A DNA stretch of 64,000 nucleotides from Candidatus Methylumidiphilus alinenensis (GTDB lineage: Bacteria > Pseudomonadota > Gammaproteobacteria > Methylococcales > Methylococcaceae): assembly GCA_003242955.1 (NCBI GenBank), contig QJPH01000187.1:1-64000 (forward strand), read 5' to 3'. How positions within the stretch are numbered: position 1 is the first letter of the stretch; every line of letters starts with the position of its first letter. Positions 1 to 7,939 of this stretch are shown here, one piece after another. Made by a program: the position numbers and the translations under genes. The notes under the pieces were generated by a model. It worked only from the letters and a program-made list of their open reading frames with translations. It made no database searches and was not told the origin of the DNA.

Positions 1-60
1 CGCCGAAGGGCGCGGCGCGACTGGTGCCAAGACGATAAGGCAGAAGCGTAAAGCTAAAAG

Positions 61-92
61 CCCCCTCCGGGAAACCGGAGGGGGTTTTTTTT
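61..92 (+). terminator. Rho-independent terminator of a gene off the left edge
   Basis: A perfect 10-bp GC-rich stem (61-70 pairs with 75-84) with a GAAA tetraloop is followed by eight T residues. It ends a plus-strand transcript entering from the left. Frames closing with TAA at 36-38 or 49-51 could be the tail of that gene, but too little is present to identify it. Confidence 0.9.
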
Positions 93-199
93 GCCAAAAA
101 GAAACCGAAGTAGTGGAAAAAATGAATTTTCAGCGATTTTCCCGGTCTGAAATTGCATGTTAAAATCAGTTAGTATCTTGGTGGGTTGGGAGGAGAGAC

Positions 200-763
200 A
201 TGGTTAAGCTTTCTATTACTGGTTTGATTAATTGCTATTCCCTGGTTTCTAGCCATTTTGGCATTAGAAAAAATATTCTCGATTATGACAAAGCAATATT
301 CTTGATGCGTATTGCCCTACTGTGGGGCTGCGCCGGGGTTGGTTTGATTGGCCTGATTTTCGGCTTCGATCTGGTTGGAGAGGGAATAAAAGAGGGTTTG
401 ACTTTATTATTTGAATTTGCGCAAGAAAAACTTGAAACTCTTTATCTTCAAGGTTTTAAACTAAACCTCTACCATGCACAAATGGCTACAGCTTATACTG
501 GATTTCTGGCATTATTGGGTTTGGCATTCTTGGTTTTTAAAAAGTTTTCGGGTATCTTTAAAGAGGTTCAGGCAAACTTGATTGATGAACGCCAAAAAGC
601 CCAAGAATTATGGTCGAAACATTGTGATAATATTACAAAATGGTGGGAATCATTGGACGGTTTCAATAAGTTTTCCACGGTAATCGGATTGACAGTTGTG
701 GCCTTACCATTTATTTCAATAGTATGTTTGGTTTTAGGGAAAATAGTTGCTGAACTCGTATGA
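200..763 (+). CDS. Hypothetical membrane protein, 187 aa
   Basis: I do not recognise a family. Three hydrophobic stretches are visible, at about residues 33-58, 95-115 and 160-185, so it is probably an inner-membrane protein. The segment between the second and third spans is charged and helical. The ATG at 200 has a good Shine-Dalgarno (GGAGGAGA) six to ten bases upstream. Its stop overlaps the start of the following LysR-type regulator by the four bases ATGA at 760-763, so the two are translationally coupled and probably functionally linked. Base composition is more AT-rich than the downstream genes. Function unknown. Confidence 0.75.
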   Translation: MVKLSITGLINCYSLVSSHFGIRKNILDYDKAIFLMRIALLWGCAGVGLIGLIFGFDLVGEGIKEGLTLLFEFAQEKLETLYLQGFKLNLYHAQMATAYTGFLALLGLAFLVFKKFSGIFKEVQANLIDERQKAQELWSKHCDNITKWWESLDGFNKFSTVIGLTVVALPFISIVCLVLGKIVAELV

Positions 764-1707
764 ATATCACTCTAAGGCAATTGAAGGTTTTTGAGCGGGT
801 AGCCAGGCGTTTGAGTTTTACCCGTGCGGCGGAAGAGTTATTCTTGACCCAACCTGCTGTGTCAATGCAAGTCAAGCAATTCGAGGAAACTATTGGGTTG
901 CCTCTGTTCGAACGGCTAGGCAAAAAGATTTACCTGACTCGGGCTGGTGATGAATTGTATAGCCTTAGCAAAACAATCTCCCGCCATTTAGACGAAGCGG
1001 AAGAGATGATTGAAGAACTGAAAGGGACTGATGGCGGTCGATTGGTTGTGGCCGTAGCAAGCACGGGACACTATTTTGCAATTCGCCTGTTGGCGGAATT
1101 TTGTCGGCGTTATCCCAAGGTGAAGCTTAACTTTAAAGTGACCAATCGGAAAGGCGTGTTGCAGTTGTTGGAAGATAATGAAGCTGATATTGTTCTAATG
1201 GGGCAGCCACCTGAAGAATTAGACCTAGTGACCGAGGCATTCATGGACAATCCCTTAGTGGTCATAGCGCCAAAAGGCCATCATCTGGAGGGCAGGGCAA
1301 GAATCGCTCTTGAGGAATTGATGGCGGAAACTTTTTTAATGCGTGAGCAGGACTCTGGAACGCGAAGTTCGGTTGAACGTATTCTCGTAGAAAGGGGTGT
1401 AAGCTTATCTATAAGCATGGAAATGAATAGCAACGGAGCCATCAAACAAGGTGTGGAAGTTGGGCTTGGCTTGGGCGTGGTATCCCTGCACACCATAGAA
1501 CGCGAGTTGGAGGATGGACGCCTAGTTGTACTGGATGTCGAACCATTTCCCATTATGCGTCAATGGTACATAGTACACCGGTCAGGAAAGCGCCTATCCA
1601 GCGTGGGGCTGGCCTTCGAGGAGTTTGTAAGGTCCGAGGCATGCAATTATGTTAGAGTGGATTTGCAGAATTTCAAGCCTGGTGATATTTCCAACGCGGG
1701 GCGTTGA
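760..1707 (+). CDS. LysR-family transcriptional regulator, CbbR-like
   Basis: A 315-residue LysR-type regulator of normal length. The N-terminal winged helix-turn-helix spans about residues 3-62 (TLRQLKVFERVARRLSFTRA, then TQPAVSMQVKQFE), and residues 90-295 form the periplasmic-binding-protein-like effector domain. The N-terminal half closely resembles CbbR-type regulators, which control Calvin-cycle genes in many proteobacteria. No cbb gene lies in this window, so the regulon is an inference. It is coupled to the upstream membrane-protein gene by an ATGA overlap instead of being divergent from a target operon, which is unusual for this family. The class is certain, the CbbR subgroup probable. 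Confidence 0.85.
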   Translation: MNITLRQLKVFERVARRLSFTRAAEELFLTQPAVSMQVKQFEETIGLPLFERLGKKIYLTRAGDELYSLSKTISRHLDEAEEMIEELKGTDGGRLVVAVASTGHYFAIRLLAEFCRRYPKVKLNFKVTNRKGVLQLLEDNEADIVLMGQPPEELDLVTEAFMDNPLVVIAPKGHHLEGRARIALEELMAETFLMREQDSGTRSSVERILVERGVSLSISMEMNSNGAIKQGVEVGLGLGVVSLHTIERELEDGRLVVLDVEPFPIMRQWYIVHRSGKRLSSVGLAFEEFVRSEACNYVRVDLQNFKPGDISNAGR

Positions 1708-2101
1708 AAATTAACCACAAAAACTTGGTGCTAAAGCTTAACGGCGTATCGAATTCATTATGGCAGAATTTGCTATAAAGCTTTTTTTCAAAATCAACCT
1801 GCGTTCGCAGTTCAATTCTCCGCCGAGCTTTTGCTAAGTGCGCGGCACTTAAACCCCATGGCCCGGATGTTGTTGGATGGTCATAACCTTCGCTGAGTAA
1901 CCGGGAGTTGACTTCGACCAACTTCGCATCCATCCTGCCAATGTCGGGCTTGATGGCGCATAGGTTCTCAAGGACTAGGTTTTGGCTGGTTCCCAAGCTC
2001 CAGCTTGGGAACCCTTATCTTGCAAGCTCCTGCATGGCGGTCCTTCGTGAAGATGAAGCTTCAAAAACTCCATTCCCAAGCAGGAGCTTGGGAACGAGCA
2101 A
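1708..2101. repeat. Intergenic stretch with two copies of the R1 palindrome
   Basis: No convincing gene. Two palindromic repeats of one family (R1, arms TTCCCAAGCT and AGCTTGGGAA) lie at about 1988-2014 and 2071-2099, roughly 60 bp apart. The second ends just before the surviving part of a vapC gene. The same palindrome recurs near 10243-10260 and at 31691-31975. Confidence 0.7.
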
Positions 2102-2326
2102 TTGGAGAAGGTGCTGGCAGGGCTAGATATACTACCTTACTCAACCCCGGCAGATTTTCACTACGGACGCATCAGGGCCGTTTTACAACGCGTGGGACAA
2201 CCTATAGGTTATAACGACTTTTTGATAGCTGCCCATGCCTTGTCCTTGAATGCTATCTTAGTTACGGATAAATTACGTGAATTCAATCGAGTGCCGGGTT
2301 TGTGTGTTGAAAATTGGCTGGCATGA
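2102..2326 (+). pseudogene. VapC-type PIN-domain toxin, C-terminal remnant
   Basis: The frame encodes about 74 residues matching the last 55-60% of a VapC PIN-domain ribonuclease. It has the pattern AGLDILPYSTPADFHYGRIR, then IGYNDFLIAAHALSLNAILV with the C-terminal acidic residue, then the usual TD-LREF-RVPGL-VENW ending. The N-terminal part carrying the first catalytic Asp and the mid Glu is absent; R1 palindromes lie immediately upstream where it should be. No vapB antitoxin is visible. It is therefore a broken, probably inactive toxin gene. A start at the TTG at 2102 is formally possible but has no ribosome-binding site. Confidence 0.75.
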
Positions 2327-2661
2327 TTTTTAATTGCTGGGCATCTCGGATGATCGATTAACCGATAATGAGAATATTTACTATTGACATTTAAAAAGCC
2401 CACGTTAAAATTAAATCCCGTCAAGAAGAACCATATCCGATATCCCTTTCAACTTAAGAAATTCTGGTTGTTTTTACAATTATAAATGAATGAAATTGGA
2501 GTAAAATGATTTTATAAGGCGATTCTCGGATGATGTGAAAATCCATTCTTCAGTCCAGCAGAGAGAAAGGGCTGTCTAGTCTGCAACATGCAAAACATTA
2601 GCTTTATGGCTAGATTTAACCGCGAAATTAACAAGAAACCCCTTTTAAGGAGGGAGTAAAT
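2327..2661. other. Intergenic region upstream of the di-heme cytochrome gene
   Basis: This AT-rich 335-bp stretch contains no gene that I can support. It should hold the promoter of the cytochrome cluster; I could not assign boxes with confidence. Its last bases carry a strong Shine-Dalgarno (AAGGAGGG at about 2647-2654). Confidence 0.5.
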
Positions 2662-4617
2662 ATGTCGCATCATGTTTCATCTGATACTCATGCTTCACCA
2701 ACGCCATGCAGTTTGGTTGCAGGTTCGCAGGCCACGAAAATAACTAATCCACAGCCACCCAACCGTTTAGGCCATAGGCATCCCTCCCATGCCCTACTAG
2801 TCAGTTTTCTTCTCACTTGCCTGTTGGCAAATATACCGGTTAGTTTTGCCGAAGCCTATACCGGAAGCTACCCTCAAAGCCAGCCGCCTATCGATAAACC
2901 AACCGAAAAGCCAGCCTCGGCGGGAAATTGGCAGGAAGAGCGCAACCAACAATATCGCAGCTACATAGCCGCACACCAGATTGAATATGATTGGTTTGCC
3001 AATTTCGGCAATAGCTTTTCCGGTGTCCCCTTCATCCTATTAAGAGTGTTTCCTGAGCTGGCCCCGGAAATCTGGGGCAAGCCAGAGGAGCAGTTTGCCG
3101 CTTTCGGATTCATTCCAGAAACTGACAGACCGGACAGGCCGTTGCCGCTAGGCTTGGGATGGGAGGCCGCAGACCACAAAACCCCGAGCCAATACGACCC
3201 TAAAAAACCAAGCCTGCATGTCGTGTCCCTAACTTGCGGTGCCTGCCATATCGGACGGGTCAGGCTGGAGGACTGGAGTTACCAGATGATAGTCGGCGCG
3301 CCAAACACGCAATTTGACCCGCGCAAATGGCGGCGTGCATTCGAACTGTTCGTGGATAAGACCCTAAAGGACGATGCGTCCATCACCGCCACAGCCGGGC
3401 AAGTGGTTAACCTGATTGCAAGCAAACCCCCCGGCTATTTCTATAATAATTTCCAAGGGTTTGGCGTAGAACTTGAAGCCTCGCAGCGGGCAATCTTTTC
3501 CAAAAAGGAAACTGTGTCTGCGATCCTGAATGGACTTGCGGAAAAAATCCGACTTGGGCGACTAGCCATCATCAAACAAAAGACTACAAGTTACGCCAAG
3601 AACGGCCCACCTTTGGACGGCGGAAGCCCCGGCCAGTCCGATGGAAGCGGCGACTTGCTGCCAAAACTGTTGCACTATGAATATTTCAAGGGCGCAACCC
3701 CAGCGGAAATTCAAGAAAAATCGCTGTCTTTCCTGTTGACGGATTTTCCAGCACTGCCCAAGCATCTAGCCACGGTTACGGATATTATCAGTGTTTGGAA
3801 CCAGGCAGACGTGCCTTTGGCGCAAATTGACGGCAGTGTGAAATCGCCATTTTTCCGCAATATAGCCGCCATCGTGGCCGTTGCTGTCGATCCCAAAGAT
3901 GTCAATTACGTGAATGCAGATTTTTCCGAGCGATTTACTCGTAAACTACCCGCACCAGCCTATCCTTTCCCTGTGGATGCCGCCCGTGCGGCCAAAGGGG
4001 CGGTGATTTTCAGCGAGAATTGCGGTGCCTGCCATAAACCGGGTAATCCCACCCTGTATCAAAGCATGGGTACGGATTTCAATCGTGCGCGTGTACTGAA
4101 CGAAGATGGCTTCGCGCTGTTTGGCCGCAATTTCCGTGCGGCAGTTCCGAAAGGTTACACGGTGACCGACGCAGAAGGCAAAATCATCGAGCCGGCCGCC
4201 CTGCCTGTCGATGACATTCTCATCGCGCGCACGACACCGGACAAACAAGGCTATGTGACCGACAGTTTGGCTGGTGTGTGGGCGCGTGCGCCTTATCTGC
4301 ATAACGGCTCGATACCAACTCTGCGCCATCTGCTGGCTTCAGGTAATCCAGAGAGTCAACGCCCAGAGACCTTCGTTCGTGGGTCAATTTCTTACGATCA
4401 AAAAAATGTGGGCTTTGTTTGGGATGCGTCAAAACTTGAGGAATACCGCAAGCATGACAGTATGGCCACGCTATTTAATGCAGCCTTCGATGGGCAGTCG
4501 AACAAGGGACATCAAACCAATATTGTCGTGGACGGAAAATTGCGGAAAGTGGATTGGAGCGGGGAAGAAAACCGCGAATCCTTGGAAAACCTTCTTGAGT
4601 ACCTGAAAACATTATAA
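2662..4617 (+). CDS. RoxA-like di-heme c-type cytochrome (peroxidase/oxygenase family)
   Basis: A 651-residue exported protein with two c-heme motifs, CGACH at about residue 193 and CGACH at about residue 455. A signal peptide occupies about residues 44-65 (ending VSFA) after an unusually long hydrophilic N-terminus; the start is fixed by a strong AAGGAGGG site. Size, two-heme layout and the WNQADVPLAQIDGSVKSPFF region resemble the di-heme cytochrome c peroxidase-like group that includes rubber oxygenase RoxA. It therefore probably acts in the periplasm on peroxide or on an oxidisable lipid-like substrate. It heads a three-gene plus-strand cluster with a catalase-family protein (4777) and a second di-heme cytochrome (5839). 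The substrate is unknown. Confidence 0.82.
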   Translation: MSHHVSSDTHASPTPCSLVAGSQATKITNPQPPNRLGHRHPSHALLVSFLLTCLLANIPVSFAEAYTGSYPQSQPPIDKPTEKPASAGNWQEERNQQYRSYIAAHQIEYDWFANFGNSFSGVPFILLRVFPELAPEIWGKPEEQFAAFGFIPETDRPDRPLPLGLGWEAADHKTPSQYDPKKPSLHVVSLTCGACHIGRVRLEDWSYQMIVGAPNTQFDPRKWRRAFELFVDKTLKDDASITATAGQVVNLIASKPPGYFYNNFQGFGVELEASQRAIFSKKETVSAILNGLAEKIRLGRLAIIKQKTTSYAKNGPPLDGGSPGQSDGSGDLLPKLLHYEYFKGATPAEIQEKSLSFLLTDFPALPKHLATVTDIISVWNQADVPLAQIDGSVKSPFFRNIAAIVAVAVDPKDVNYVNADFSERFTRKLPAPAYPFPVDAARAAKGAVIFSENCGACHKPGNPTLYQSMGTDFNRARVLNEDGFALFGRNFRAAVPKGYTVTDAEGKIIEPAALPVDDILIARTTPDKQGYVTDSLAGVWARAPYLHNGSIPTLRHLLASGNPESQRPETFVRGSISYDQKNVGFVWDASKLEEYRKHDSMATLFNAAFDGQSNKGHQTNIVVDGKLRKVDWSGEENRESLENLLEYLKTL

Positions 4618-4624
4618 CCGGCGG

Positions 4625-4735
4625 CAGAAACGTAAACATTCAGCCCCTTGGGAACGCGCGCATCCTAACGCATAGGTCGGGCGACTTGCCCACGCTTCCA
4701 GGGGGAGGTGAACGCTTAAGCGTAAACTTAGACAG
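4625..4735. repeat. Imperfect palindromic repeat (R7)
   Basis: Left arm near 4629-4650 (AACGTAAACATTCAGCCCC) and right arm near 4699-4731 (GGGGGAGGTGAACGCTTAAG) form an imperfect inverted repeat between two genes of one cluster. A related copy lies at 49280-49380, upstream of pta. Confidence 0.55.
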
Positions 4736-4776
4736 CATCCTCTATTTTGATCAACGCACCACAGGAGAACGCAATT

Positions 4777-5748
4777 ATGAGCAGTGCCAAAGAAATAGGC
4801 AAAGAATATCCTCCCGAAGAAGAGGAGCAAAATATTTTGGAATTGGGCCGGATACTCGCCAAGGACCAGCATGTCCATCCCGGCAAATGGCGGCGTGGAC
4901 AGCATCCCAAACACCACGGCTGTGTGCGGGCCAAGTTCACTGTCGCTGATGACCTTCCTGGCGTTTTGCGCCATGGGATATTCAAAGAACCCCATGTCTT
5001 TAATGCCTATATTCGATTTTCCAATGGCAAGTCGGATGACGACCGCAACATAGATGTGCGCGGGATGGCCATCAAACTATTGCAGGTAAACGGCAAGAAA
5101 GCCAGTGTCAGCGAACAATTCACCCAAGATTTCATGACGGCGGACAACCCCGTGTTTTTTGCCAGAAACGTGCGGCATTTGTTGGATTTCGTAATCGCAC
5201 GCGACAGCGGCAAACCTATTCAAGAAATCGCGCAGAATTTTCCAAAGCTCATTGGCTTCTCCAAATTACCTCCCGCCAGCCCGTTGGAAACCCGTTATTG
5301 GAGCCAAACACCCTATCTGCTTGGCAATATTGCGGTCAAGTACTCGATAAAACCCTCCAAGGCCAACGTCTCCGGAAAATCGCCAGTCGATGATGCGAAT
5401 TTCCTGCGGGCCGCATTGAAGGATTGGTTAGTGGCAAAGCCAGCCCAATTCGACTTCCTCGTGCAATTGCAAACCGACCCGGACGCCATGCCCGTGGAAG
5501 ACCCGACCGTCGAATGGGACGAGATGGTATCGCCTTTCATCAAGGTGGCAACCATTGAGATTCCTGCGCAAACTTTCGATTCCCCTGGTCAAATGGCATT
5601 TTGCGAGGCACTTAGCTACACACCTTGGCATAGCCTTTTGGAACAGCGTCCACTGGGTGGAATCAATCGGGCTAGAAGACCCATTTACGAAGAAAGCTCC
5701 ACGCTTAGGCATCAAAAGCTTGAGCCATCCGGTGAAGAATCGTTTTAG
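4777..5748 (+). CDS. Catalase-family heme protein
   Basis: 323 residues from the ATG at 4777, chosen over the upstream TTG because CAGGAG sits ten bases before it. The core contains catalase-fold signatures: GCVRAKFTV near the distal histidine position, YIRFSNGKSDDDRNIDVRGM, and ETRYWSQTPY, which carries the probable proximal tyrosine. The protein is much shorter than classical catalases (about 480 residues or more) and lacks the usual N-terminal arm. It belongs with the small catalase-related proteins, some of which act on fatty-acid hydroperoxides. No signal peptide is visible, so it is probably cytoplasmic, in contrast to the two exported cytochromes flanking it. Role with them is inferred: handling peroxides or oxidised lipids. 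Confidence 0.82.
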   Translation: MSSAKEIGKEYPPEEEEQNILELGRILAKDQHVHPGKWRRGQHPKHHGCVRAKFTVADDLPGVLRHGIFKEPHVFNAYIRFSNGKSDDDRNIDVRGMAIKLLQVNGKKASVSEQFTQDFMTADNPVFFARNVRHLLDFVIARDSGKPIQEIAQNFPKLIGFSKLPPASPLETRYWSQTPYLLGNIAVKYSIKPSKANVSGKSPVDDANFLRAALKDWLVAKPAQFDFLVQLQTDPDAMPVEDPTVEWDEMVSPFIKVATIEIPAQTFDSPGQMAFCEALSYTPWHSLLEQRPLGGINRARRPIYEESSTLRHQKLEPSGEESF

Positions 5749-5838
5749 GGCGCTAGGCTGCTGCACCGCCTTCCCGAACAACACGGTGAAAGGAATCAAC
5801 CAAAGCCTCATCATATAAATTTCAGGAGAACAACTTTT

Positions 5839-7872
5839 ATGATCCGCTCCAGGCATCTGTTTTCTTTGTTGATATTCGGAACACTCGCCGGATGTACCGT
5901 GGAATTGCCCAATCCACCGGCCCAGCGCGAGAACCACTGGGCGGACCAAGGCTGGAGCAACGCAGAACGGCAATGGTATCACCATGCATCTCAGGGTACG
6001 AACACCTTCGGCTTGCCTTACGAATGGTTCAAGGCATTGGAACAACCTGAACTTTCCCTTTCGGAAGCCGGTCTCTTTTCCGATCAAAACTACCTTTCCC
6101 GCATGGGTTTTATTCCCAGCCCGGTTTCGTTGGACGACAAGGCGCAGGCAACCCAATATGGCTACCGGGATAATACCGAGTATTCAAAATCTTCCCCTTA
6201 TGCAGGCAAGTCTTATAACAAAGTCGGCTTGCCAGTGGGTTTTGCAGTGGGCGATGAATGGCTAGATCCCGCCTCGGGACAACGCTGGCATCTTCCGGGG
6301 ACCGGCAAAAACGCGCATAGCCTTGGCCTGACCTGTGCCGCCTGCCACACCGGGCAGTTGGAATACGGCAATCACCGGATATTGATTGACGGCGGGCAAG
6401 CTATGATTAGCCTTGATAAAATTCGCGAGGCACTAAAAATCTCCCTTGCTTACACCAAATTCTTGCCTGGACGCTTTGATCGTTTTGCCAAGCGGGTATT
6501 AGGCGATGCCGACACCCCACAAAATCGCAGCCTGCTTAAGGGGCAGTTTGATAGCTTCCTTGATGCCGCCAAGGAAGAGGGTGATCTTGAAGCAGAAATG
6601 GTCAAACAGGGTGTGACTGAGGGCTTCACCCGGCTTGACGCTCTGAATAGGATTGGTAACGAGGTGTTTGCCAATCAGATGAAAATCAAAGGAAACATGC
6701 ATCCGATTGCCGGCCCGGTTAGCTTCCCATTCATTTGGAACGCACCATGGTTTGACTGGGTGCAATACAACAGTTCGATCCAGCAGCCGATGGTCCGCAA
6801 CGCAGGCGAAGCCATGGGGGTGAAAGCCATGGTCAACCTGTCTGAACCGCAAAAACCAATTTTCTCTTCCAATCTGCCGCTACAAACCTTGCATGAAATG
6901 GAAATTCTGTTGGCGGGTTCCAAGCACCCGTTGGAGGCGAAACAATTCGGCGGCTTGCGTTCTCCGGAATGGAAGACGCTGCCCTTGCCCCCGCTGAACG
7001 AAGCCTTGGTGGCCAAGGGCAGGGATTTGTATCTCGGCAATCCCGACAAAGGGCAGAAGCCTTTGTGCGCAGGCTGCCACTTGCCGCCCATCAACTCCAT
7101 AGAGATTTTCGATGCCAGCCATTGGCGGGAACCTGGACCTGGATTTAGCGAAAAATATCTGGCTTTGAAGACGGTGTCCGTTAAAGACATCGGCACCGAC
7201 TGCAAAACCGCCTTCGGGATGGCCCACCGCACGGTGGATACGCCCGATTACATACACAACAGCGGAGCCCTGGTTCCGCCTTTCACTCCGCAACAAACCC
7301 CCGAAGATTGCCCTCAACCGCTTTCGGGCGCAACCCCGGCCTCCGGGCATAAAATCACCAACTTCGGCGTGGCCTTGGGCGAAGTGGTCTATTCAACCAT
7401 AGAAACTTGGTATGATGTCCACAACAAAACCGATGCCGAACGATTGGTATTGGACAGCAACCGGCCCAACGGGATACGTGCGGTGATTGACGGAGTCCCC
7501 GCTTATAAAGCGCGGCCATTGAACGGTGTGTGGTCGACCCCCCCTTATTTGCACAACGGTTCCGTGCCCAACTTATACTTGCTGTTATCCACCCAGGCCG
7601 AGCGCGATGCCGAAGCGTCCAAGTTCTATTTGGGCAGTCGCGAGTTCGATCCCAAATATGTCGGATTCAAATATCGTGCGGAAGGCGGCTCGCACTTGCC
7701 TGGCCAGGAACCCTTGCCAAACACGCAGGGCTTGTTCTTGTTGGATACGGGGCTGCCGGGCAACCGCAACACCGGCCATCTTTTCACCAACGACTCGGTG
7801 GCCGGGCGCATTGGGCCTAAGTTGAGCGATGACGAGCGTTTTGCGATCATCGAGTTTTTGAAGTCGCTTTGA
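5839..7872 (+). CDS. RoxA-like di-heme c-type cytochrome, lipoprotein
   Basis: 677 residues beginning with a lipoprotein signal peptide (lipobox LAGC, Cys at residue 19), so it is anchored to a membrane facing the periplasm or the outside. Two c-heme motifs are seen: CAACH at about residue 170 and CAGCH at about residue 410. The segment SFPFIWNAPWFDWVQYNSSI followed by QQPMVRNAGEAMG is characteristic of RoxA-like and related di-heme peroxidase-like cytochromes. AGGAGA precedes the ATG. It is a distant paralogue of the protein at 2662 and ends the three-gene cluster. A hairpin lies just downstream. The family is secure, the substrate is not. Confidence 0.85.
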   Translation: MIRSRHLFSLLIFGTLAGCTVELPNPPAQRENHWADQGWSNAERQWYHHASQGTNTFGLPYEWFKALEQPELSLSEAGLFSDQNYLSRMGFIPSPVSLDDKAQATQYGYRDNTEYSKSSPYAGKSYNKVGLPVGFAVGDEWLDPASGQRWHLPGTGKNAHSLGLTCAACHTGQLEYGNHRILIDGGQAMISLDKIREALKISLAYTKFLPGRFDRFAKRVLGDADTPQNRSLLKGQFDSFLDAAKEEGDLEAEMVKQGVTEGFTRLDALNRIGNEVFANQMKIKGNMHPIAGPVSFPFIWNAPWFDWVQYNSSIQQPMVRNAGEAMGVKAMVNLSEPQKPIFSSNLPLQTLHEMEILLAGSKHPLEAKQFGGLRSPEWKTLPLPPLNEALVAKGRDLYLGNPDKGQKPLCAGCHLPPINSIEIFDASHWREPGPGFSEKYLALKTVSVKDIGTDCKTAFGMAHRTVDTPDYIHNSGALVPPFTPQQTPEDCPQPLSGATPASGHKITNFGVALGEVVYSTIETWYDVHNKTDAERLVLDSNRPNGIRAVIDGVPAYKARPLNGVWSTPPYLHNGSVPNLYLLLSTQAERDAEASKFYLGSREFDPKYVGFKYRAEGGSHLPGQEPLPNTQGLFLLDTGLPGNRNTGHLFTNDSVAGRIGPKLSDDERFAIIEFLKSL

Positions 7873-7886
7873 GCACAGCGGATAGG

Positions 7887-7936
7887 CGCAAATGCCAGAC
7901 TATGGCATTTGCGGCCTGACTGATTTGTTTTTTTTT
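7887..7936 (+). terminator. Probable terminator between convergent genes
   Basis: A perfect 10-bp stem (7887-7896 with 7904-7913, loop AGACTAT) lies between the stop of the cytochrome gene and the stop of the convergent GH57 gene. The T-run (about 7928-7936) starts some 15 bases after the stem, so the termination efficiency is uncertain. Confidence 0.55.
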
Positions 7937-7939
7937 GCC

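Noticed and set aside
1673-1996. 107-codon minus-strand frame overlapping the end of the LysR gene
   Set aside because: It starts inside an R1 palindrome, overlaps the lysR end, has no ribosome-binding site and matches no family I know.
5428-6156. 242-codon minus-strand frame
   Set aside because: Antisense to the catalase-family and second cytochrome genes, whose motifs are clear on the plus strand.
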